A DNA stretch of 8,103 nt, from the NCBI GenBank assembly GCA_947445495.1, contig CANFEI010000036.1, positions 1-8,103 on the forward strand, written 5' to 3'. Positions within the stretch are counted from its first letter, which is position 1. Every line of letters starts with the position of its first letter. This stretch comes from Alcaligenaceae bacterium. GTDB taxonomy: Bacteria > Pseudomonadota > Gammaproteobacteria > Burkholderiales > Burkholderiaceae. The position numbers were made by a program, and so were the translations under genes. The notes beneath the pieces were generated by a model. The model did not search any database. It worked only from the letters and a program-made list of their open reading frames with translations, and had not been told where the DNA came from. This document shows, piece after piece, positions 1 to 6,664 of this stretch.

Positions 1-653
<653 letters not shown>

Positions 654-659
<6 letters not shown>

Positions 660-1661
660 GACTTTCAGGCCGATGTCCTTGGCGAGTTTGACGAATTTGT
701 CGATATCGCCATCGACGGTTTTCTTAAACGCGGCCGGCCCATCGTAAGCAGGGGTGTAACCCAGGCTGATCAGCTTTTCTTTCACCGCAGGCAGTTGCAG
801 GGCTTTGTTGATCCCATCGAACAGCTTTTGCTGAACGGCTGGGGGTGTGTTGGCTGGGGCCAGCAAGCCGTGCCATTGGTTGAGTTCATAGCCCGGGTAG
901 CCCTGCTCGGCCACTGAGGGTACGTCTGGCAAGAGTGCGGAGCGGTTCGGTGAGGTCACAGCCAAGGCGCGCAACTTACCTGCCTGAATTTGTGTCATCG
1001 CGCTGGATGCCGTGATGATGGCCAAGGGGATTTGCCCACCCAAGACATCCTTCAGTGCGGGACCGCAACCACCGTAAGGAATGTGCGTGATGTGCGTCTT
1101 GGCGAAAATATTAAGCGAAGCGCCTGCCAAGTGTTGTGGCGTGCCGTTGCCGCAAGAGCCATAAGAGATATCGTTCTTGGCTGGCTTGGCCGCAGTGAGC
1201 AGTTCGGTCAGAGTCTTGTAAGGTGAATTGGCAGGTACCACCAACACAGACGGAATCCAGGCCATGTTCACAATCGGCACAAAATCCTTTTTCGGATCGA
1301 AGGGGAGCTTAGAGAACACGGCAGGGTTAATGGCAAACGAGCTGTTCACCATCAATAACGAGTAGCCATCCGGGGTGCGGTCAGCCAGATATTTAGCGCC
1401 GACGTTACCGCTCGCGCCGGGCTTGTTCTCGACGATCGCAGAGTGGCCCATGGTCTCGTTCAGATAATTACCAATCAAACGCGCCAAAATGTCGGTACCA
1501 CCACCGGGTGGGAAGGTTACGGTAATGTTGATCGGCTTGTTCGGGAAGGTCTCTTGTGCCGAAACGTCCGTCCCAGCCAGCGTCACCAACGCTAGCGCCG
1601 CGCTGGTCATGAGCGCGATGGTCTTGTTCTGTAAGGTCGTGGCTGAGCGCTGACGTCGCAT
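654..1661 (-). CDS. Bug/TctC-family tripartite tricarboxylate transporter substrate-binding protein
   Basis: A 335-residue periplasmic receptor of the Bug (TctC) family, which captures small carboxylates or similar ligands for secondary transport or sensing. Residues 1-35 form a signal peptide: basic N-terminus, hydrophobic core about 14-30, VSA cleavage before Q36. The family N-terminal signature follows (FPNKPI, 39-44; FPPGGGTD, 50-57). Ligand-loop motifs GNGTPQHLAG (171-180) and HIPYGGCGPAL (193-203), then LPDVPSVAEQG (244-254), are all present. C170 and C199 flank the ligand region and may form a disulfide (inference). The ATG at 1659-1661 is preferred over one 14 codons upstream (1703) because it has an AAGGAAAGGA Shine-Dalgarno just upstream and gives a clean signal peptide. 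No tctA/tctB membrane genes lie in this window, so it appears to be an orphan receptor, common in Burkholderiales. The ligand is unknown. Confidence 0.94.
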
Positions 1662-1667
1662 GTTGGG

Positions 1668-1678
1668 TTCCTTTCCTT
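1668..1678 (-). promoter_or_regulatory. Ribosome binding site deciding the receptor gene start
   Basis: Read on the - strand, the purine-rich AAGGAAAGGAA lies 6 bases before the ATG at 1661-1659. The upstream alternative ATG at 1703 has no comparable site, so the shorter protein is favoured. Confidence 0.65.
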
Positions 1679-1791
1679 GGGGCACTAAGTAGAATGGGAG
1701 CATCTGTAGCCGATCGTACTTAAAAATGTGTTGACTGAATAGACCATTTCCGGCGCCAAAGCAAAGCAGTAGATTTTGTAAGATAAATTAC

Positions 1792-1801
1792 GGGTTAACC
1801 C
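1792..1801. repeat. 10-bp perfect palindrome (GGGTTAACCC)
   Basis: A perfect dyad in the AT-rich divergent region, about 130 bp upstream of the receptor start and about 200 bp upstream of the porin start. It could be an operator half of a larger site, but no regulator gene is nearby to suggest which one. The symmetry is seen directly; the function is unknown. Confidence 0.4.
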
Positions 1802-1805
1802 TATG

Positions 1806-1828
1806 TTTTGGGTTTTTAAACCACAAAA
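1806..1828. repeat. Inverted repeat, about 10-bp stem with one bulged A
   Basis: TTTTGGGTTT pairs with AAACC(A)CAAAA: ten pairs, a single unpaired A at 1823, and TT at the centre. It is the longest dyad in the divergent region. It could be an operator, or a hairpin if transcribed. It is not followed by a T tract in the + direction, so a terminator for a rightward transcript is unlikely. Confidence 0.5.
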
Positions 1829-1902
1829 TGTTGCAACGATCCAACAAAAAGATGTCCTCTAGGCTCTTTTCTACCGGGTTTTATAGCCACAGGCCCGGAT
1901 TT

Positions 1903-1920
1903 TTGATGCAATAGCGTCAA
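1903..1920. repeat. Inverted repeat TTGATGC-AATA-GCGTCAA upstream of porin
   Basis: Seven-base arms around a 4-base centre, with one mismatch at the DNA level (a U-G wobble if transcribed). It lies 80-97 bp upstream of the porin ATG, near where a promoter would be expected, so an operator role is plausible but unproven. Confidence 0.45.
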
Positions 1921-1926
1921 CTTCCC

Positions 1927-1955
1927 TTAGCGGAGTTAGGGGGGCGGCAGACAAT
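1927..1955 (+). promoter_or_regulatory. Weak candidate sigma-70 promoter for the porin gene, with G6 tract in the spacer
   Basis: TTAGCG (1927-1932, 3 of 6 consensus matches) and GACAAT (1950-1955, 4 of 6) are spaced by 17 bp. They would give a leader of roughly 38 nt before the porin ATG. Six consecutive G (1939-1944) lie in the spacer. The match is modest and other start sites in this region are possible. Confidence 0.3.
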
Positions 1956-1999
1956 ACTGTTTGTTGCTCTTGTCACTCAAATCAACGGAGATTTCTTAA

Positions 2000-3133
2000 A
2001 TGAAAAAGACTCTGCTCGCTGCCGCCCTGCTAGCCGGCTTTGCTGGTGCCGCTTCGGCACAATCATCAGTAACTTTGTATGGTGTTTTGGATGGCGGTTT
2101 GCGCTATTCGTCAGTTGTCTCACCGGTCAGTGGTGTAACCGCCACATCCTTTGGTGGTGCTTACGGTGTTCAGTCCGGCAACCGTTTCGGAATGAAGGGT
2201 GTTGAAAGCCTGGGTAACGGCAACAACGCAGTGTTCCAAATCGAAAACGGTTTTACTCTCGGCAACGGTGCTAGCGCTGACTCAGGACGTATATTTAACC
2301 GCGCTTCATGGGTCGGCTTGCAAAACAACGCTTGGGGTGATGTTCGCCTCGGCCGTATGACCAACTTGACTTCTGACTGGCTGGTCGGCGGTGTGGATCC
2401 ATTTGCAGCTGGCTTCGGTCAGTTAAACATGGGCCATGCTTTCACATCGGGTAACACGGTTCGTATGGACAACGTGCTGATGTACCGCACTCCTGTCATG
2501 AACGGTTTCCAAGCTGGTGTGGGTTACTCGTTCGCAACAGGTCTTACCTCGAACGGCGGAACCACTGCTGGAAGTTTTGCGTCCTCGGAAAACACACGTG
2601 CGATTACTGCTGGTTTGAAGTATGCCAACGGTCCTCTCGGCGCGGCTGCGACTTACGAAAAAGTTTATGCTGCCGACGGTACATCCTATGCAGGTCAGTC
2701 AGTCAACAACTGGAACCTCGGTGGTACGTACGACGCGAAAGTGATCAAACTGGGTGTTGGATACGGCCAGACTCGTGACGGCTACTGGACTGGCTCGTCC
2801 GGCGGTGGTACTGGTGCAGTCCTACGTGCGAACCCTTCAAACTCGGGTACAGACGGATTGATTTTTGCAGCTGGTAAGGGTTACAACAGCTACATCGTTG
2901 CCGCCACGATTCCTGTGAACGCTACTTCGCGTGTCTTGTTGTCAGTGACCAAGCTTACCCCTACGGCAAGTATTGCGGATGCAAAGTCACAGATGTCGTA
3001 CAACCTTGGTTACACCTATGACTTCACTAAGCGTACTAACTTGTACGCTTATGCTGGTCAGACACAGAACTACGCAACAGTCGACACAGCTAAGGCCACC
3101 ATTGTTGGTGTTGGTATCCGTCACCAGTTCTAA
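2000..3133 (+). CDS. Outer-membrane general porin (Gram-negative porin, Burkholderiales type)
   Basis: A 377-residue trimeric-type diffusion porin that lets small hydrophilic solutes cross the outer membrane. Residues 1-20 are a textbook signal peptide (MKKTLL, Ala-rich core, ASA cleavage before Q21). The mature protein starts QSSVTLYG, typical of this family's first beta strand. Family motifs follow: NRFGMKGVESLG (61-72), AVFQIENGF (77-85), and WVGLQNNAWGDVRLGR (104-119) leading into the constriction-loop region about 120-150. It ends with alternating beta-strand patterns and a terminal Phe (VGIRHQF, 371-377), the recognition signal for the BAM assembly machinery. Start choice is secure: a CGGAG site at 1986-1990 precedes the ATG. 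It is a single-gene unit, with a divergent receptor gene upstream and a strong terminator downstream. Expression is probably high and environmentally controlled (inference). Pore selectivity cannot be read from the sequence. Confidence 0.95.
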   Translation: MKKTLLAAALLAGFAGAASAQSSVTLYGVLDGGLRYSSVVSPVSGVTATSFGGAYGVQSGNRFGMKGVESLGNGNNAVFQIENGFTLGNGASADSGRIFNRASWVGLQNNAWGDVRLGRMTNLTSDWLVGGVDPFAAGFGQLNMGHAFTSGNTVRMDNVLMYRTPVMNGFQAGVGYSFATGLTSNGGTTAGSFASSENTRAITAGLKYANGPLGAAATYEKVYAADGTSYAGQSVNNWNLGGTYDAKVIKLGVGYGQTRDGYWTGSSGGGTGAVLRANPSNSGTDGLIFAAGKGYNSYIVAATIPVNATSRVLLSVTKLTPTASIADAKSQMSYNLGYTYDFTKRTNLYAYAGQTQNYATVDTAKATIVGVGIRHQF

Positions 3134-3148
3134 GCAATTGCTTAGAGC
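3127..3148 (+). repeat. Palindrome/hairpin overlapping the porin stop codon
   Basis: Bases 3129-3146 form an 18-bp perfect palindrome that includes the TAA stop (3131-3133). Two further pairs (one a U-G wobble) extend the RNA stem to 9 bp around an AAUU loop. There is no T tract, so it is not a terminator by itself. It may stabilise the porin mRNA 3' end or bind a protein. Confidence 0.55.
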
Positions 3149-3189
3149 GCTGGTTTAGTTTCGGCTAGATCGGTAGTAGTTTTAGTACC

Positions 3190-3226
3190 AAAGCGGGCCA
3201 CTCCTCGGAGTGACCCGCTTTCTTTT
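3190..3226 (+). terminator. Intrinsic (Rho-independent) terminator of the porin gene
   Basis: AAAGCGGG pairs with CCCGCTTT (8 bp), then one C/A mismatch, then CACTCC pairs with GGAGTG (6 bp) with a tight TC centre. TTTCTTTT follows at 3219-3226. It lies 56 bp beyond the porin stop and about 70 bp before the nuo promoter candidate, so it should separate porin transcription from the complex I operon. The A run at the left edge (AAA) is too short to make it a strong bidirectional terminator. Confidence 0.9.
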
Positions 3227-3246
3227 GTGTCGTAGAAGTGTCATCT

Positions 3247-3295
3247 CCCTAGGTCAGTTGGGCGATAGGGCTGAGTAAAAACCCTAGTGACAGTG
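3247..3295. repeat. Imperfect direct repeats (CCCTAG..CAGT) with internal TAGGG, upstream of the nuo promoter
   Basis: CCCTAG-GT-CAGT (3247-3258) and CCCTAG-TGA-CAGT (3282-3294) are 35 bp apart. TAGGG at 3266-3270 is inverted relative to both. The second copy runs into the candidate extended -10 element. This is a possible operator arrangement, but short repeats like this can arise by chance. Confidence 0.35.
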
Positions 3296-3302
3296 CTACA
3301 AT
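3294..3302 (+). promoter_or_regulatory. Extended -10 promoter candidate for the nuo operon
   Basis: TGCTACAAT contains a TGn extension and a TACAAT hexamer (5 of 6 matches to consensus). Transcription would start near 3309, giving a leader of about 27 nt before nuoA. No good -35 hexamer lies at 16-18 bp spacing, which an extended -10 can tolerate. Its position, directly after the porin terminator and before the first nuo gene, supports it. Confidence 0.6.
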
Positions 3303-3335
3303 CTTGAGGTTTGTGCAACACAGCCGAGACTCTGG

Positions 3336-3695
3336 ATGAATCTGCAACAATATTTCCCTGTCCTGCTTTTTATCGCCGTGGGTAGCGCCATCGGTTTTGC
3401 GTTGATCGCAGCCGGCTCCTTGATCGGTCCGCATCGCCCTGATGCGCAAAAACTCTCCCCTTACGAGTGTGGCTTTGAAACTTTTGGTGATTCACGCATG
3501 AAGTTCGACGTGCGTTATTACTTGATTGCCATCCTCTTTATTTTGTTTGATCTTGAAATCGCATTTTTATTCCCTTGGGCCATCGCAAATGGCGCAGTGG
3601 GCATGGTTGGTTTTGTCACGGCAATGATCTTTTTAACGATCTTGACTGTGGGTTTCATCTACGAGTGGAAAAAAGGTGCGCTTGACTGGGAATAA
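3336..3695 (+). CDS. nuoA: NADH-quinone oxidoreductase subunit A (complex I, membrane arm)
   Basis: A 119-residue membrane subunit of respiratory complex I, equivalent to mitochondrial ND3. Three hydrophobic helices are visible at about 7-30, 60-82 and 88-110. The loop between helices 1 and 2 carries YECGFE (43-48); its Cys46 corresponds to the ND3 cysteine in the loop near the quinone cavity. The acidic pair D72/E74 in [11 protein letters not shown] is the conserved pair of helix 2. NuoA sits at the joint between the hydrophilic and membrane arms and helps shape the quinone chamber. The ATG at 3336 has only a weak upstream Shine-Dalgarno (GAG at 3326-3328), but it gives the normal family length and N-terminus. 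It is the first gene of the operon; nuoB follows after 24 bp. Confidence 0.97.
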   Translation: MNLQQYFPVLLFIAVGSAIGFALIAAGSLIGPHRPDAQKLSPYECGFETFGDSRMKFDVRYYLIAILFILFDLEIAFLFPWAIANGAVGMVGFVTAMIFLTILTVGFIYEWKKGALDWE

Positions 3696-3719
3696 ACCCC
3701 AGCAACGCAGAGCTTAACT

Positions 3720-4196
3720 ATGGCAATCGATGGCATTCTGAAAGAAGGTTTCATCACGACCAGCGCAGACAAATTCATCAACTGGGCAAAAACCGGTTCG
3801 ATGTGGCCAATGACCTTTGGTTTGGCGTGTTGTGCGGTAGAAATGATGCATGCGGGCGCTGCGCGCTATGACTTGGATCAGTTCGGGATCATTTTCCGCC
3901 CAAGCCCGCGGCAATCAGACCTCATGATTGTTGCAGGGACCTTGTGCAACAAGATGGCACCTGCCTTGCGCAAAGTCTACGACCAGATGCCTGAGCCACG
4001 CTGGGTCGTTTCGATGGGTTCATGTGCGAACGGCGGCGGCTACTACCACTATTCGTATTCCGTAGTGCGTGGTTGTGACCGTATTGTGCCGGTGGACGTT
4101 TATGTACCTGGCTGCCCACCCACTGCAGAAGCGTTGGTCTATGGCCTGTTACAGATGCAAAACAAGATTCGCCAAACCAACACGATCGCACGTTAA
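3720..4196 (+). CDS. nuoB: NADH-quinone oxidoreductase subunit B (N2 iron-sulfur subunit)
   Basis: A 158-residue peripheral-arm subunit (PSST/Nqo6 equivalent) that carries cluster N2, the last [4Fe-4S] centre, which reduces quinone. The four cluster ligands are intact: the tandem C37-C38 in [11 protein letters not shown]102 in [10 protein letters not shown], and C132 in [11 protein letters not shown]. Residues 55-67 ([13 protein letters not shown]) form the conserved loop facing the quinone site. Length and sequence are typical for betaproteobacteria. The N-terminus begins MAIDGIL and needs no alternative start, although the Shine-Dalgarno (CAGAG region, 3708-3712) is weak. NuoB packs against NuoD to form the quinone-reduction site. 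The gene is 24 bp after nuoA and 55 bp before nuoC, and that downstream gap holds a hairpin. Confidence 0.98.
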   Translation: MAIDGILKEGFITTSADKFINWAKTGSMWPMTFGLACCAVEMMHAGAARYDLDQFGIIFRPSPRQSDLMIVAGTLCNKMAPALRKVYDQMPEPRWVVSMGSCANGGGYYHYSYSVVRGCDRIVPVDVYVPGCPPTAEALVYGLLQMQNKIRQTNTIAR

Positions 4197-4202
4197 TTTA
4201 AA

Positions 4203-4232
4203 CAACGTGTTGGTCTTACGCCCCACACGTTG
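4203..4232 (+). repeat. Intercistronic hairpin between nuoB and nuoC
   Basis: CAACGTGT (4203-4210) pairs with ACACGTTG (4225-4232), an 8-bp perfect stem. A bulged T (4211) and two further G-C pairs continue inward around a 9-base loop. The next bases (CGTTACAC) contain no T tract, so transcription termination is unlikely. It lies seven bases beyond the nuoB stop and ends 19 bases before the nuoC start. It could serve mRNA processing or stability. Confidence 0.55.
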
Positions 4233-4251
4233 CGTTACACAGGCTTAAGAC

Positions 4252-4872
4252 ATGTCCAGGCTAGAAAACCTGCAACAACAATTGATGACCTTGCTTGGTG
4301 AGCAGGCCAAGCTGACGCTGTCGACCGATGAGATCACCCTAGAGGTCTCGCCTGATCATTGGCAGTCCGTATGCTTGCGTTTGCGCGACGAGCCGGCCTT
4401 AAGGTTCGAGACCTGTATCGATTTGTGTGGCCTCGATTACCTGACCTACGGTGCAGGACGTGTCGGTGAAACACCTGCGACCGCAGTGGTACCTGCAAGT
4501 CGGTACGCTGTGGTGGTGCATTTGCTGTCGCTTACGCATAACTGCCGCCTGCGTGTACGCACATTCTTGCAGAGTACCGAATTCCCTGTGTTGGATTCGC
4601 TGGTGGATGTCTGGCCCGCCGTGAACTGGTTTGAGCGTGAAGCCTTTGACCTGTTTGGTATTGTGTTCGAGGGCCATCCTGACTTACGCCGCATCCTGAC
4701 GGACTACGGCTTCATTGGTCATCCATTCCGCAAAGATTTCCCCGTATACGGCAACGTTGAGATGCGCTATGACCCTGAACAGGGCAGGGTGGTGTATCAG
4801 CCCGTCACAATCGATCCGCGTGAAGTCATTCCGCGCGTGATTCGTGAAGATGGCTATGGGATGGGACGATAG
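4252..4872 (+). CDS. nuoC: NADH-quinone oxidoreductase subunit C (30-kDa subunit)
   Basis: A 206-residue peripheral-arm subunit of complex I, without cofactors, that scaffolds the quinone-reducing module beside NuoD and NuoB. The family signature is complete: [16 protein letters not shown] (126-141), [13 protein letters not shown] (142-154), HPFRKDFP (157-164). The C-terminal extension [16 protein letters not shown] (185-200) is also typical of betaproteobacteria. It is a separate protein, not fused to NuoD as in Escherichia coli, as expected for this group. The start at 4252 has a modest AGG (4241-4243) upstream and a normal N-terminus. The stop is followed after only 2 bp by the nuoD ATG, which implies translational coupling. 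Confidence 0.97.
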   Translation: MSRLENLQQQLMTLLGEQAKLTLSTDEITLEVSPDHWQSVCLRLRDEPALRFETCIDLCGLDYLTYGAGRVGETPATAVVPASRYAVVVHLLSLTHNCRLRVRTFLQSTEFPVLDSLVDVWPAVNWFEREAFDLFGIVFEGHPDLRRILTDYGFIGHPFRKDFPVYGNVEMRYDPEQGRVVYQPVTIDPREVIPRVIREDGYGMGR

Positions 4873-4874
4873 TC

Positions 4875-6131
4875 ATGGCTGAAATTAAAAACTACACGCT
4901 GAACTTTGGCCCACAACATCCGGCGGCGCACGGCGTGCTGCGCTTGGTGCTTGAGCTTGATGGTGAAGTGATTCAACGCGCGGACCCACATATCGGTCTG
5001 CTGCATCGCGGTACGGAAAAACTTGCCGAGCACCGCACATTCTTGCAAGCCTTGCCTTACATGGATCGTCTCGATTATGTGTCGATGATGTGTAACGAGC
5101 ACGCCTACGTCATGACCATCGAGAAAATGATGGGCGTACAGGTGCCATTGCGTGCGCAGTACATCCGCGTGATGTTTGATGAAATCACACGCCTATTGAA
5201 CCACCTAATGTCTTTGGGTTCACACGCACTAGACGTTGGTGCAATGGCTGTATTTTTGTACGCCTTCCGTGAGCGTGAAGACCTAATGGATTGCTATGAG
5301 GCGGTATCTGGTGCGCGCATGCACGCGGCCTATTACCGTCCGGGTGGCGTGTATCGCGACCTGCCTGATGCGATGGCGCAGTATGGCAAGTCAAGCGAAT
5401 ATCGCTCGGCAAAAGACTTCAAGGCGATGAACGATGCGCGCTCTGGCTCCTTGCTGGACTTCATCGAAGACTTTACCAATCGTTTCCCCGCCTGTGTGGA
5501 TGAGTACGAGACGCTCTTGACCGATAACCGAATCTGGAAGCAGCGTTTGGTCGGCATTGGTGTGGTGGATCCGGAGCGTGCCAAGGCGCTCGGGTTCACC
5601 GGGCCCATGTTGCGCGGTTCGGGCGTCGCTTGGGATTTGCGCAAGATGCAGCCCTACGAAGTCTACGAGCGGGTGCAGTTTGACGTGCCAGTCGGTGTGA
5701 ACGGCGATTCGTATGACCGTTATTTGGTGCGCGTGGCTGAAATGCGTGAAAGCAATCGCATCATCGCGCAGTGTGTGAAGTGGTTGCGTGACAACCCTGG
5801 CCCTGTGATGACGGATAACCACAAGGTGTCACCCCCACAGCGTACCGGCATGAAGTCCAACATGGAAGAGTTGATTCACCATTTCAAACTCTTTACCGAA
5901 GGCTTCCATGTGCCAGCAGGCGAGGCCTACGCAAGCATTGAGCACCCGAAGGGTGAGTTTGGTATTTACATGGTGTCTGATGGCGCCAACAAGCCGTATC
6001 GCTTAAAGATTCGTGCACCAGGGTTTGTGCATTTGCAGGCGCTCGATGAAATGTCGCGTGGCCACATGATTGCCGATGCCGTCACGATTATCGGTACCCA
6101 GGATATTGTTTTTGGCGAGATCGACCGTTAA
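4875..6131 (+). CDS. nuoD: NADH-quinone oxidoreductase subunit D (49-kDa subunit)
   Basis: A 418-residue subunit that builds most of the quinone-binding cavity of complex I and is related to the large subunit of [NiFe] hydrogenases. Key residues are present: H19 in [13 protein letters not shown] and Y68 in RLDYVSMM correspond to the quinone-head-group His38 and Tyr87 of Thermus Nqo4. Other conserved blocks are [18 protein letters not shown] (38-55), [14 protein letters not shown] (about 112-125), the [14 protein letters not shown] block that follows it, and a C-terminus ending in the usual FGEIDR. Hydrogenase nickel-ligand cysteines are absent, as expected. Length is typical for separate NuoD proteins. 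The start sits 2 bp after nuoC, with GGGA (4863-4866) as the likely ribosome binding site inside the nuoC end. nuoE follows after 32 bp. Confidence 0.98.
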   Translation: MAEIKNYTLNFGPQHPAAHGVLRLVLELDGEVIQRADPHIGLLHRGTEKLAEHRTFLQALPYMDRLDYVSMMCNEHAYVMTIEKMMGVQVPLRAQYIRVMFDEITRLLNHLMSLGSHALDVGAMAVFLYAFREREDLMDCYEAVSGARMHAAYYRPGGVYRDLPDAMAQYGKSSEYRSAKDFKAMNDARSGSLLDFIEDFTNRFPACVDEYETLLTDNRIWKQRLVGIGVVDPERAKALGFTGPMLRGSGVAWDLRKMQPYEVYERVQFDVPVGVNGDSYDRYLVRVAEMRESNRIIAQCVKWLRDNPGPVMTDNHKVSPPQRTGMKSNMEELIHHFKLFTEGFHVPAGEAYASIEHPKGEFGIYMVSDGANKPYRLKIRAPGFVHLQALDEMSRGHMIADAVTIIGTQDIVFGEIDR

Positions 6132-6163
6132 AGGTCGCCGCTAAGTTTTTACCGGATGTAAAC

Positions 6164-6664
6164 ATGCTGCTCTCTGAACAAGCCTACAAAAGAATCGACC
6201 GCGAGATCGCCAAGTACCCGACTGATCAAAAGCAGTCGGCCATCATGGCGTCCCTGGCAATCGCCCAGGAAGAAAAAGGTTGGGTCTCGCCTGAAGTGAT
6301 TCAGGACGTTGCTGACTATTTGGGTCAGCCCGCGATTGCCGTGCAAGAGAACGCCACGTTCTACAACATGTTCGATGTGCGTCCCGTTGGACAGTTCAAG
6401 ATTAGCATCTGTACCAACCTGCCTTGTGCGTTGCGCGATGGTGAAAAGACAGCGGACTACCTAAAAAACAAACTCGGTATTGGCTTTCGTGAGACCACAA
6501 CGTGCGGCACGTTTTCTCTCGTTGAAGGCGAGTGCATGGGTGCTTGCGGAGATTCCCCGGTGCTCTTGGTTAACAACACGCATATGTGTGTGCGCATGGC
6601 TACAGACAAGATCGATGCGATGATCGCCGATCTGAGCGCGGCCGCGATAGGAGGTGCTGTATGA
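6164..6664 (+). CDS. nuoE: NADH-quinone oxidoreductase subunit E (24-kDa, [2Fe-2S] N1a)
   Basis: A 166-residue thioredoxin-fold subunit of the NADH-dehydrogenase module, carrying cluster N1a next to the FMN of NuoF. The four ligands are intact: C83 and C88 in CTNLPC, and C124 and C128 in ECMGACG. The N-terminal helical part (about 1-75) contains [15 protein letters not shown] and NATFYNMF, both standard for the family. Length matches the family. The ATG at 6164 is preceded by CCGGA (6152-6156), a modest ribosome binding site. The 3' end contains AGGAGGTG, which serves as the ribosome binding site for nuoF, and the stop codon overlaps the nuoF start as ATGA, so the two partner subunits are probably translated in a coupled way. 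Confidence 0.97.
   Translation: MLLSEQAYKRIDREIAKYPTDQKQSAIMASLAIAQEEKGWVSPEVIQDVADYLGQPAIAVQENATFYNMFDVRPVGQFKISICTNLPCALRDGEKTADYLKNKLGIGFRETTTCGTFSLVEGECMGACGDSPVLLVNNTHMCVRMATDKIDAMIADLSAAAIGGAV
6649..6656 (+). promoter_or_regulatory. Strong ribosome binding site fixing the nuoF start
   Basis: AGGAGGTG, a full Shine-Dalgarno match, ends 4 bases before the ATG at 6661 and lies within the last codons of nuoE. The reading frame stays open upstream to 6586, but that start has no such site and would add 25 unrelated Arg/Asp/Cys-rich residues. Confidence 0.85.

Larger units (their letters stand above)
1662..1999. promoter_or_regulatory. Divergent intergenic region between receptor and porin genes, rich in dyads
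   Basis: A 338-bp non-coding region that must contain promoters for the leftward receptor gene and the rightward porin gene. I see no supported small gene or RNA gene in it. Its left part (about 1700-1860) is AT-rich. Successive inverted repeats occur at 1792-1801, 1806-1828, 1830-1837, 1874-1898 and 1903-1920, followed by a six-G tract at 1939-1944. No strong consensus sigma-70 promoter could be picked for the receptor gene. A weak candidate for the porin is listed separately. Confidence 0.6.

Noticed and set aside
1662..1703. Receptor gene starting 14 codons earlier at 1703
   Set aside because: No good ribosome binding site upstream, and the extra residues would sit in front of a normal signal peptide. 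The ATG at 1661 has AAGGAAAGGA before it.
1731..1736. TTGACT as a -35 element for the porin
   Set aside because: A good hexamer, but no -10-like sequence lies 16-18 bp downstream, and it is more than 260 bp from the porin start.
3134..3335. tRNA-Leu or secG expected before nuoA in some Burkholderiales
   Set aside because: The 202-bp gap was read for a cloverleaf and for an SecG-like frame; it holds only the palindrome, the terminator and the promoter region.
3249..3449. Small - strand open frame across the nuo promoter and nuoA start
   Set aside because: Overlaps the promoter candidate and nuoA, shows no domain-like pattern, and its coding potential comes from the opposite frame of nuoA.
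5391..5822. 143-codon open frame antisense to nuoD
   Set aside because: Lies wholly within the strongly conserved nuoD coding sequence, has low-complexity His/Arg composition and no recognisable family; a shadow frame.
6586..6660. Upstream extension of nuoF by 25 codons from an earlier ATG
   Set aside because: The added peptide is Arg/Asp/Cys-rich and unlike any NuoF, it overlaps the conserved end of nuoE, and a full Shine-Dalgarno marks the ATG at 6661.
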